From positions 1 through 5,393 of the forward strand of contig JAGBZE010000058.1 in the NCBI GenBank assembly GCA_017628435.1: 5,393 nucleotides of DNA. Reading direction: 5' to 3'. Positions 1 to 5,393 of this stretch are shown here, piece by piece. Within the stretch, counting starts at the first letter, position 1, and every line of letters starts with the position of its first letter. The notes under the pieces were generated by a model, which worked only from the letters and a program-made list of their open reading frames with translations, did no database searches and had not been told where the DNA came from. The DNA comes from Akkermansia sp. GTDB taxonomy: Bacteria; Verrucomicrobiota; Verrucomicrobiia; Verrucomicrobiales; Akkermansiaceae. A program made the translations under genes and the position numbers.

Positions 1-1431
1 GTGGTGTTGTATGTTAAGCACCGGAGGGATATTCCACAGCCTAAGGCTCAGTGGGATGAGTGGCCTATGGTGACTATCCAGCTGCCCATGTTCAACGAGA
101 AATTCGTGGTGGAGGGGCTGCTCAGAAAGGTAACAGCTATCGATTATCCCAAGGATAAGATGGAAATCCAGATTCTGGATGATTCTACGGATGATACCTA
201 TGATCTCTGCCTGCAGCAGGTGGAGTATTATCGCGCTCAGGGGTATGATATTGTCTGCCTGCACCGTGAGGACCGAACAGGTTTTAAGGCTGGCGCTCTG
301 GAGGCTGCCGATGCTGTGGCAAAGGGTGAGTTCCTGTTGATCCTTGATGCTGACTTCCGTCCGGAACCGGATATTCTGAAGGTGTGCGTGCCGTATTTTA
401 CAGATCCTCAGATTGGTGTGGTGCAGACTCGCTGGGCTCATATTAACCGAAATTACAACCTGCTGACTCGCCTGCAGAGTATTTTCCTGGATGGCCACTT
501 CGCGCTGGAGCAGACCTGCCGTAACCGTTCCGGTCGCTTCTTCACCTTCAATGGTACTGCCGGTATGTGGCGCAAGAGCACCATTATTGATGCCGGTGGC
601 TGGGAGCACGACACCATCACCGAGGATATGGATCTTTCCTATCGCGCCCAGATGAAGGGATGGCGTTTCGTCTATCTAAATGATTATGAGACACCCGCGG
701 AACTTCCGGTGGATATGGATGGCTTCAAGGCACAGCAGCACCGCTGGACCAAGGGGTGTATACAGGTTTGCCGCAAGATGTTCTTTGATATCTGGCGCTC
801 CAATGCTCCCTTCAAGGCTAAGATGGAGGCGACCACGCACCTCACATGTAATTTCTCCTATCTGGCTCTTATTCTGCTTTGCTTCCTGGTAATGCCTGTG
901 TGTACGGGCATGGTGCAGCCGACCGGTGACTGGGCCTGGGATCAGTGGCAGATGATTCTGCTGACTTTCACTCTGTTCTTCTTTGCGACTATTTCTGTCT
1001 GTCTTTTCTATATAACGGCAGAGATGATAGTGCGTCCGCGTCGCTGGTATATGGTGTTTCCGCTTATCATTCCCTTACTGGCTCTGGGTGTAGGTATGGC
1101 TGTGAATAATGCCAAGGCGGTGCTGGAGGCAATGGCTGGCCAGCAGAGCGAGTTTGTGCGTACACCCAAGTTCGGCGAATCGAATCAGGGAGCTCTTTCC
1201 ATTGAGAAGCGAGCCAAGGGATACAAGGCTATCAAGTCATTCCTTGTACCTGCTCTGGAGCTTTGCTTTGCTCTATTCTTCGGTTATGTGGAGTATCTGA
1301 ATTTCCGCAATGGCGATTACCTGACCCTGGTGCTCATGACTCCGTTCCTGGGCTTCTACTATACGAGTTTTGCATCTATTGCCCGCCTGGTGGATGGCGC
1401 AATGCAGAAGCGCCGGGCTTGCAAGGCATAA
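1..1431 (+). CDS. Family 2 glycosyltransferase, cellulose/mannan synthase-like membrane protein (5' partial)
   Basis: This is a processive-type GT-A glycosyltransferase that probably polymerises a beta-linked polysaccharide from a nucleotide sugar at the inner membrane. Residues are numbered from the first codon of the window. The family's catalytic motifs are all present: LDDSTD (59-64), DAD (116-118), TED (207-209, with the catalytic Asp) and QQHRW (245-249, the QxxRW motif of processive enzymes). Hydrophobic segments follow at about 284-306, 318-340, 352-370, 413-430 and 440-460. The stretch SEFVRTPKFG (383-392) between membrane helices is typical of the bacterial cellulose synthase A2-like / CslA-like subgroup. 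No PilZ domain follows. The first codon is GTG, but relatives carry a membrane helix before the VKHRRD-like segment, so the true start most likely lies upstream of the window. The stop is at 1429-1431, 28 nt before the L,D-transpeptidase gene, so the two may be co-transcribed. The polymer cannot be told from sequence: cellulose, mannan or another glycan are all possible. Confidence 0.92.
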   Translation: MVLYVKHRRDIPQPKAQWDEWPMVTIQLPMFNEKFVVEGLLRKVTAIDYPKDKMEIQILDDSTDDTYDLCLQQVEYYRAQGYDIVCLHREDRTGFKAGALEAADAVAKGEFLLILDADFRPEPDILKVCVPYFTDPQIGVVQTRWAHINRNYNLLTRLQSIFLDGHFALEQTCRNRSGRFFTFNGTAGMWRKSTIIDAGGWEHDTITEDMDLSYRAQMKGWRFVYLNDYETPAELPVDMDGFKAQQHRWTKGCIQVCRKMFFDIWRSNAPFKAKMEATTHLTCNFSYLALILLCFLVMPVCTGMVQPTGDWAWDQWQMILLTFTLFFFATISVCLFYITAEMIVRPRRWYMVFPLIIPLLALGVGMAVNNAKAVLEAMAGQQSEFVRTPKFGESNQGALSIEKRAKGYKAIKSFLVPALELCFALFFGYVEYLNFRNGDYLTLVLMTPFLGFYYTSFASIARLVDGAMQKRRACKA

Positions 1432-1459
1432 TGAGAAAACAGCTATAGCATTTCATTCT

Positions 1460-2278
1460 ATGACGAAAGCTTTTTTCAGTGGTGTTATGTTCTGCCTGTT
1501 GGCGGGTAGTTGCACCATGTTGACATCATGCGGTCTTTTTCGCGCGGAAAAGACGCTGTATGCTGAAGATATTCCGCCGAAGGCAGTGGTGCGCGATGGT
1601 GTTGCTGTTACACTGAGTGATCAGAAGCTTACCGTTTTCAAGGAGGGTAAGAAAGTTAAGGATTACAGTATCAGTTCTTCCAAGTTCGGTATCGGAAACA
1701 CCAACGGCAGCAACCGCACACCGCTGGGTATTCATGCTATTTCGCAGAAAAATGGGGAAGGTCAGCCGCAGGGTATGGTGTTCAAGGGGTGCAAACCTAC
1801 CGGCGAGGTGGTGGATGTGGATGCCGCCGGGCGCGATCCGGTGGTGACTCGCGTGATTCAGCTTGCTGGTCTGGAAAATGATAACCGCTCGACTCACCGC
1901 CGCCGTATCTACATTCACGGCACACCTGAGGAACGCTATATCGGTCAGCCTGCATCCTACGGCTGTATCCGCATGAAGAGTGATGATATCGTGGACCTTT
2001 TCGGACGCGTTCACCGCGGTATGCCGGTTGCCATTGAAAGCTGCACGCAGGAGACCTACCTGAAAGCTGAGCTGGATGCCAGTAAGGGAAGTATTCATGT
2101 GCCCAAGGAAGCTGTGGCTAAGCTTCCGGTGGATGGCCTGAAGCCCACGCATCGGTATCGCGCTCGCAGGTCGGGGCGTTGGTCTTCTCGCAGTAGTATG
2201 GCATCTACCCGATTCAAGAAGCGTAGTGTTACAGGAAAGAGCTCCCGACGTCTGGCTCTTCGCAAGCGTCGACAATAA
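1460..2278 (+). CDS. Lipoprotein L,D-transpeptidase (YkuD/ErfK family) with basic C-terminal tail
   Basis: This 272-residue protein is predicted to be a periplasmic, lipid-anchored L,D-transpeptidase. Such enzymes make 3-3 peptidoglycan cross-links or attach proteins to peptidoglycan. The N-terminus has a positive residue, a hydrophobic core and the lipobox LTSC, which makes Cys24 the likely lipidated residue; Cys18 in AGSC is a weaker alternative. The YkuD domain spans about 44-195. It opens with a DQKLTVF strand (54-60), has RTPLG (86-90) and ends with the active site: HGT at 153-155 and SYGCIR at 166-171, with His153 and the nucleophile Cys169. The usual SHGC is SYGC here. Residues 228-272 form a tail with 18 Arg/Lys and no acidic residue. 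I chose the ATG at 1460 because it starts the signal peptide directly; an in-frame ATG at 1370 lies inside the glycosyltransferase gene and would add 30 residues that disrupt the signal. No Shine-Dalgarno is visible. The specific reaction (cross-linking or anchoring) is not decided by sequence. Confidence 0.92.
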   Translation: MTKAFFSGVMFCLLAGSCTMLTSCGLFRAEKTLYAEDIPPKAVVRDGVAVTLSDQKLTVFKEGKKVKDYSISSSKFGIGNTNGSNRTPLGIHAISQKNGEGQPQGMVFKGCKPTGEVVDVDAAGRDPVVTRVIQLAGLENDNRSTHRRRIYIHGTPEERYIGQPASYGCIRMKSDDIVDLFGRVHRGMPVAIESCTQETYLKAELDASKGSIHVPKEAVAKLPVDGLKPTHRYRARRSGRWSSRSSMASTRFKKRSVTGKSSRRLALRKRRQ

Positions 2279-2370
2279 AACTCAGATTTATTTCATGAGG
2301 GTGTTTGCTCTGCAGCCCCAGGATGCGGGTGTGTGAGTTATTTGCCCTTGCTCCACGAAAGCTTATATGA

Positions 2371-2376
2371 TAGAAT
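2371..2376 (+). promoter_or_regulatory. Candidate -10 element upstream of purD
   Basis: TAGAAT matches TATAAT at five of six positions and is preceded by TGA (2368-2370), an extended -10 (TGn). A poor -35, TTGCTC, sits at 2348-2353 with a 17-bp spacer. Only nine bases separate the element from the purD ATG, so transcription from it would begin about two or three bases before the start codon. A very similar block (ATGATAGACT) occurs upstream of the lipoprotein gene. This is a pattern match only, and the closeness to the start codon is a reason for caution. Confidence 0.35.
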
Positions 2377-2385
2377 GGCGGCAAC

Positions 2386-3630
2386 ATGAAAATTGCCGTC
2401 ATTGGAAAAGGTGGGCGCGAACAGGCTCTTGTAGAGACTCTGGCTGCCAGCCCGTGCAACCCTGAGCTCTATACCTTCCCTGGTAGCGATGCTATCTGCC
2501 AGACTGCTACGCGTATTGAGGCCGATGGCCTTGATGGCTTGATTCAGTGGATGGTGGACAACAAGATTGACCTTTGCGTGGCTGGAGAGGAAAGCTACCT
2601 TGTGAAGGATGAAGGCCTGGCCAATCGCTGCGCTGCTGCCGGTATTCCCTGCTGGGGGCCGCAGAAGGAAAGTGCTCAGCTGGAGGCTTCCAAGGAGTTT
2701 GCCAAGAATTTCCTGCTGCGCCACAAGATTCCAACGGGTATGGCTACCGCGGTGGAGAGTTATGATGAGGCTATTGCCGCCATCAACGGCCAGTATCCCA
2801 CTGTGCTGAAGTTTGATGGTCTGGCTGCCGGCAAGGGGGTAGCTGTATGCCCGGATGCCGCCAGTGCAGAGGAGTTCCTGAATGAGGTGTTCATTCAGAA
2901 GCGCTTTGGTGAAGGCCGTATGCTGGTGGAGGAATTTCTTACCGGCCCGGAAATTTCCATTTTCGGTGCCATTTGCGATGATAAGTATCTTATTCTTTGC
3001 CCTGCCCGCGACTACAAGCGCCTGGAAGTAGGCGATGCCGGCCCCAACACCGGTGGCATGGGCGCAGTGGCTTCCCGTCAGCTGGCTTCTCCGGAGCTTA
3101 TCAAGACTATCGAGGAAACCATCGTGGCTCCTACGGTACGTGGCCTGCAGGCAGATGGTCTGCCCTACCGCGGTTTCCTGTATTTCGGTCTGATGCTTAC
3201 TCCGCAAGGGCCCAAGGTTATTGAGTATAACTGCCGCTTTGGTGACCCTGAGTGTGAGGCCGTGATGCCTCTGCTGCGGGGTGATCTGGCCACCTTCTGC
3301 CTGAAGGGGGCCAAGGGCGAGTTTGCTCCTGAGCTTATCACCTTCAGCGATGGCTGGAGCATCTGCTGCATTCTGGCCAGCGCCGGTTATCCCGCCAGCT
3401 CTCACTGCGGCGACCTTATTTCCGGCCTGGAAAAATGCGATGCCCGCGTATTCCACTGTGGAACCAAGCATACCCCGGAGGGGTGGGTGACAGCCGGTGG
3501 CCGAGTGCTGGCTATTGTGGCACAGGGGGACACGCTCGATGCTGCCCGTACTCTTGCTCATGCTGAGGCTGCCAAGGTGGATTTCGCCGGCTCCCAGCGT
3601 CGTAGTGATATTGGCTACGCCAACATGTAA
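2386..3630 (+). CDS. purD: Phosphoribosylamine--glycine ligase (GAR synthetase)
   Basis: PurD catalyses the second step of de novo purine synthesis in the cytoplasm: phosphoribosylamine, glycine and ATP give glycinamide ribonucleotide. The 414 residues are close to the usual bacterial length (about 420-430). The N-terminal domain opens with IGKGGREQAL (6-15). The ATP-grasp region carries SKEFAKNFL (102-110), KFDGLAAGKGV (142-152), VEEFLTGPEIS (181-191), GPNTGGMGA (219-227) and the family signature NCRFGDPECE (282-291). The C-terminal domain shows AGYP (333-336), FHCGT (356-360), TAGGRVLAIVAQG (369-381) and RRSDIG (405-410). Two N-terminal motifs deviate: the common GREHAL reads GREQAL, and the common VGPEAPL reads AGEESYL (66-72). 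All ATP-grasp motifs are intact, so I expect an active enzyme. The start follows from the beta strand MKIAVIGKGG, and no Shine-Dalgarno precedes it. No other pur gene is in the window, so it appears to stand alone rather than in a purine operon. Confidence 0.97.
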   Translation: MKIAVIGKGGREQALVETLAASPCNPELYTFPGSDAICQTATRIEADGLDGLIQWMVDNKIDLCVAGEESYLVKDEGLANRCAAAGIPCWGPQKESAQLEASKEFAKNFLLRHKIPTGMATAVESYDEAIAAINGQYPTVLKFDGLAAGKGVAVCPDAASAEEFLNEVFIQKRFGEGRMLVEEFLTGPEISIFGAICDDKYLILCPARDYKRLEVGDAGPNTGGMGAVASRQLASPELIKTIEETIVAPTVRGLQADGLPYRGFLYFGLMLTPQGPKVIEYNCRFGDPECEAVMPLLRGDLATFCLKGAKGEFAPELITFSDGWSICCILASAGYPASSHCGDLISGLEKCDARVFHCGTKHTPEGWVTAGGRVLAIVAQGDTLDAARTLAHAEAAKVDFAGSQRRSDIGYANM

Positions 3631-3652
3631 GTCTGATTAAATCCTCAATTCC

Positions 3653-3681
3653 GGCTCCCCAATCAGGGGAGCCAACTTTTT
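3653..3681 (+). terminator. Terminator-like hairpin between purD and the M42 peptidase gene
   Basis: GGCTCCCC (3653-3660) pairs perfectly with GGGGAGCC (3666-3673) around a 5-nt loop, AATCA. AAC and a run of five T (3677-3681) follow. The stem is eight base pairs, seven of them G-C in all but one or two places, and the T-run is short, so it looks like an intrinsic terminator for purD of moderate strength. The T-run ends three bases before the next ATG, which is unusual. The right arm also holds the only purine-rich, Shine-Dalgarno-like run (AGGGGAG, 3665-3671) near that start, 13 nt upstream of it, so the hairpin could affect translation as well. Confidence 0.7.
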
Positions 3682-3684
3682 ATC

Positions 3685-4767
3685 ATGAACGAACAATCTG
3701 CAGAATTTCTGAGCGAGTATCTGGAAACTCCGGCTCCCACGGGGCTGGAGATGGATGCTCAGCGTCTCTGGGCAGGCTACATCAAGCCATATACGGATGA
3801 GGTGCAGTGCGATGCCTATGGTTCCACTTGGGCATTATTGCGCGCTGCCGGGGAGAATGCTCCTACGCTGATGCTTGATGCTCATGCCGATGAGATCGGC
3901 TTCTCTATCCGTTATATTGATGACAACGGTTTTGCCCGTGTGGAACGTGTGGGCGGTAGTGATGTGGCTATAGCCCGTGGTCGCCGCATTCGCTTTATCG
4001 GCACGGATGGTGAGGTGATTGGCATTACCGGTAACACCGCTATTCACCTGCGCGGCGGTGCGGCTGATGAAAAGGCGCCCAAGCTACATGAGCTGTATGT
4101 GGATTTCGGCTGTGATTCCCGCGAGGAGGTAGAGTCTCTGGGGCTGCGTGTAGGTTCCGTGGGCGTGTACTGCGATGGCCCGCTCATGCTGAATGATGGC
4201 CGCCGTCTGGTGTGCCGTGCGCTGGATGACCGCTTGTGCGGCTTTATTCTGGCAGAGGTGGCCCGCACACTGGCTGAGAAGGAGATCAAACCCGCCTGGA
4301 ATGTAGTATTTGCCAATACTGTGCAGGAGGAAATTGGCTGCGTAGGTGCCGGTATGCTGGCTTTCCGGCTTCAGCCGGACGCGGCCATCTGCCTGGATGT
4401 GACCCATGCCACTGACTCCCCTGGTCTGGATAAGGGCCGTTATGGTGATGTGCGCCTGGGGCAGGGGGGCTGTCTGAGCTTCGGGCCGGTGTGTCACCCG
4501 AATATCAATGCCCGCATGGAGTTGCTGGCCTTCCAGCAGGAGATTCCTTTACAGAGAGAAGTGACCGGTCGCTCTACGGGTACTAATACCGACCAGGTGT
4601 ACCGCTCCCGCAATGGCGTGCCTGCTACCTGTTTCTCATTGCCCTTGCGTTACATGCACAGCCCGGTGGAAACGGCTGATATGCGCGATGTGCAGAGCTG
4701 TATTGATTTGCTGGTGGCATTTGTGACTGCTCTTCAGCCTCAGGATGATTTCCGACACAGACTATAG
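3685..4767 (+). CDS. M42 family metallo-aminopeptidase (glutamyl aminopeptidase / FrvX / CelM type)
   Basis: This 360-residue protein is a cytoplasmic co-catalytic metallo-aminopeptidase of family M42; relatives form dodecameric tetrahedral shells and trim N-terminal residues from short peptides. The length is typical (340-365). The expected ligands are all in place: His67 in HADEIG (67-72), the bridging Asp181 in LDDR (180-183), the catalytic Glu215 and ligand Glu216 in QEEIG (214-218), Asp238 in LDVTHATDSPG (237-247), and His325 in RYMHSPVE (322-329). The loop GTNTD (299-303) is also characteristic. Names such as endoglucanase or cellulase M attached to this family are historical and do not imply cellulose breakdown. 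The ATG at 3685 gives the normal family N-terminus (a short helix then PAPTGLE). It has no well-placed ribosome binding site and lies directly after a terminator-like hairpin. Substrate preference (Glu/Asp, Leu or Lys) cannot be read from sequence. Confidence 0.94.
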   Translation: MNEQSAEFLSEYLETPAPTGLEMDAQRLWAGYIKPYTDEVQCDAYGSTWALLRAAGENAPTLMLDAHADEIGFSIRYIDDNGFARVERVGGSDVAIARGRRIRFIGTDGEVIGITGNTAIHLRGGAADEKAPKLHELYVDFGCDSREEVESLGLRVGSVGVYCDGPLMLNDGRRLVCRALDDRLCGFILAEVARTLAEKEIKPAWNVVFANTVQEEIGCVGAGMLAFRLQPDAAICLDVTHATDSPGLDKGRYGDVRLGQGGCLSFGPVCHPNINARMELLAFQQEIPLQREVTGRSTGTNTDQVYRSRNGVPATCFSLPLRYMHSPVETADMRDVQSCIDLLVAFVTALQPQDDFRHRL

Positions 4768-4791
4768 AAGCTAGTTCTGCTTATAAGCCTG

Positions 4792-4836
4792 AATCGACCG
4801 CTTCCCTCCCCGAGCGGTCGATTTTTTTGTTTTTTT
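4792..4836 (+). terminator. Rho-independent terminator after the M42 peptidase gene
   Basis: AATCGACCGCT (4792-4802) pairs with AGCGGTCGATT (4813-4823), an 11-bp perfect stem with a 10-nt pyrimidine-rich loop. The right arm runs straight into a T-tract of seven T, one G and seven more T (4822-4836). It begins 24 nt after the peptidase stop codon. This is a textbook intrinsic terminator and marks the end of the transcription unit. Confidence 0.93.
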
Positions 4837-4860
4837 GGGGAGTGAAGTACAACTTTTTGC

Positions 4861-4888
4861 TTGATTCCTGCGTGTGCCATGATAGACT
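4861..4888 (+). promoter_or_regulatory. Candidate sigma-70-type promoter for the lipoprotein gene
   Basis: TTGATT (4861-4866) could act as a -35 and TAGACT (4883-4888) as a -10, with a 16-bp spacer; TGA just before the -10 (4880-4882) gives an extended -10. Each hexamer matches consensus at four of six positions. Transcription would start near 4895 and leave a leader of about 36 nt. The position, just after a strong terminator and before the next gene, is what is expected of a promoter. The core ATGATAGACTTGG resembles ATGATAGAATGG upstream of purD. Confidence 0.4.
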
Positions 4889-4930
4889 TGGAGAAGTAAG
4901 GCATTTCACCTTTTAATTATATAATAACGT

Positions 4931-5393
4931 ATGAAAAAGATCTTTCTCCCCCTTCTTGCCGCAGTTGGCATGGCTCTTGGTTTAACGCTCAGCTCCTGTG
5001 GCGGCGGCGGTGGTACAGGCTCTGCCGGTAAGCCTGCAAAGGCTCTGGTTGGTACTACTATTGTTGGTAAGGTGGGTACGCCCCAGTTTTCGCTTCAGTT
5101 CGATACGGAGGAAGCCGGATGGTTTGTAAATTCCTATTTTACTCCTGGTTCCAGCAGAAGTTTCCCCTGCACCTATGCTCTGACTCGTGACCCGAAGCTT
5201 GAGAACGGTTATTGGGAATTCTGGGGCGAGCTGAGCTGGACCGGTATTGATATTCTCAAGAATAACGATTTCCTTGCCTTGCTTGGTGTGAATAATGAGG
5301 CATCTTCCTGCCAGCTTGAGAAGTTTGTGATGATTCTGCAGATTCCCGCCGGTAAGCAGCAGACTGGTTCCTACCAGGGCAAGGGGCAGATGA
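4931..5393 (+). CDS. Glycine-rich lipoprotein of unknown function (3' partial)
   Basis: The reading frame opens at ATG 4931 and stays open to the window end, giving the first 154 residues. MKKIF begins a standard signal peptide; the hydrophobic core runs to residue 20 and the lipobox LSSC places the lipidated Cys at 23. Five glycines and a short Gly/Ser/Ala/Lys stretch (24-37) follow, probably a flexible tether. Residue +2 after Cys is Gly. The rest has many aromatic and beta-prone stretches, such as FSLQF (53-57), GYWEFWGELSW (93-103) and FVMILQIP (132-139), so a beta-rich periplasmic or outer-membrane-associated domain is plausible. Two more cysteines (80 and 127) could form a disulfide. 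I do not recognise the family and assign no function. The leader is AT-rich (4911-4927) and has no Shine-Dalgarno close to the start. The gene follows a terminator and likely has its own promoter. Confidence 0.88.
   Translation, partial: MKKIFLPLLAAVGMALGLTLSSCGGGGGTGSAGKPAKALVGTTIVGKVGTPQFSLQFDTEEAGWFVNSYFTPGSSRSFPCTYALTRDPKLENGYWEFWGELSWTGIDILKNNDFLALLGVNNEASSCQLEKFVMILQIPAGKQQTGSYQGKGQM

Noticed and set aside
1431..1448. Five-codon frame (MRKQL) starting in the stop codon overlap of the glycosyltransferase gene
   Set aside because: It is too short to judge and has no ribosome binding site; a chance TAATG overlap is enough to explain it.
1419..1449. TTGCAA and TATAGC before the L,D-transpeptidase as a possible promoter
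   Set aside because: The spacer is 19 bp and the -10 matches only four of six bases, so it was not strong enough to list.
1370..1459. Upstream in-frame ATG that would extend the L,D-transpeptidase by 30 residues
   Set aside because: The extension overlaps the end of the glycosyltransferase gene and would bury the signal peptide; the ATG at 1460 gives a normal lipoprotein start.
1526..2275. A 249-codon open frame on the minus strand opposite the L,D-transpeptidase gene
   Set aside because: It overlaps a gene with an intact catalytic motif and lipobox, and its translation shows no signal or domain that I can recognise. It is best read as a shadow.
2279..2339. Inverted pair AACTCA / TGAGTT flanking most of the gap after the L,D-transpeptidase gene
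   Set aside because: The arms are only six bases, about 49 nt apart, with no T-run and no strong inner stem, so I do not call a terminator or operator.
2375..2389. Four-codon frame (MAAT) whose stop overlaps the purD ATG
   Set aside because: It could hint at translational coupling, but it overlaps the candidate -10 and is so short that chance is the simpler reading.
2338..3561. A 407-codon open frame on the minus strand opposite purD
   Set aside because: It lies almost wholly antisense to a gene with all PurD motifs. Its translation is low in recognisable motifs, and long antisense frames arise from the codon use of the sense gene.
4920..4925. Perfect TATAAT just before the lipoprotein gene
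   Set aside because: It ends five bases before the ATG, has no -35 at suitable spacing, and sits in an AT-rich leader where such a hexamer is likely by chance. The upstream candidate at 4861-4888 fits better.

Overview
The window carries five protein genes, all on the + strand, and two intrinsic terminators. I see no tRNA, rRNA, CRISPR array, insertion sequence or prophage signal. GC is a little above one half by eye. All five proteins look like chromosomal Gram-negative genes: two carry N-terminal lipoprotein signals with an L-[ST]-S-C lipobox, and one is a membrane-embedded processive glycosyltransferase. None of the four start codons visible here has a well-placed Shine-Dalgarno sequence. 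That set of traits suggests a member of the Verrucomicrobiota, perhaps a relative of Akkermansia, but this is an inference from style and not from a diagnostic marker.

Layout. (1) Positions 1-1431 hold most of a family 2 glycosyltransferase of the cellulose/mannan synthase-like type, cut at its 5' end by the window edge. (2) After 28 nt comes a lipoprotein L,D-transpeptidase (1460-2278) with an unusually basic C-terminal tail. The two may be one envelope operon. (3) A 107-nt gap ends in a candidate promoter very close to purD (2386-3630), the glycinamide ribonucleotide synthetase of purine synthesis. (4) A 54-nt gap filled mostly by a hairpin with a T-run leads to an M42 metallo-aminopeptidase (3685-4767). 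(5) A strong rho-independent terminator closes that gene, and a candidate promoter precedes a glycine-rich lipoprotein of unknown function (4931 to the window end, cut).

How they fit together. The glycosyltransferase (polysaccharide made at the inner membrane) and the L,D-transpeptidase (peptidoglycan cross-linking or anchoring in the periplasm) could share a job in the cell envelope. purD and the peptidase are housekeeping genes with no clear link to them. I found no convincing evidence of an undescribed multi-gene system. The points most worth a second look are the terminator-like hairpin three bases upstream of the peptidase start codon, the cationic tail of the L,D-transpeptidase, the nearly leaderless arrangement at purD, the divergent N-terminal motifs of PurD, and the unrecognised lipoprotein.
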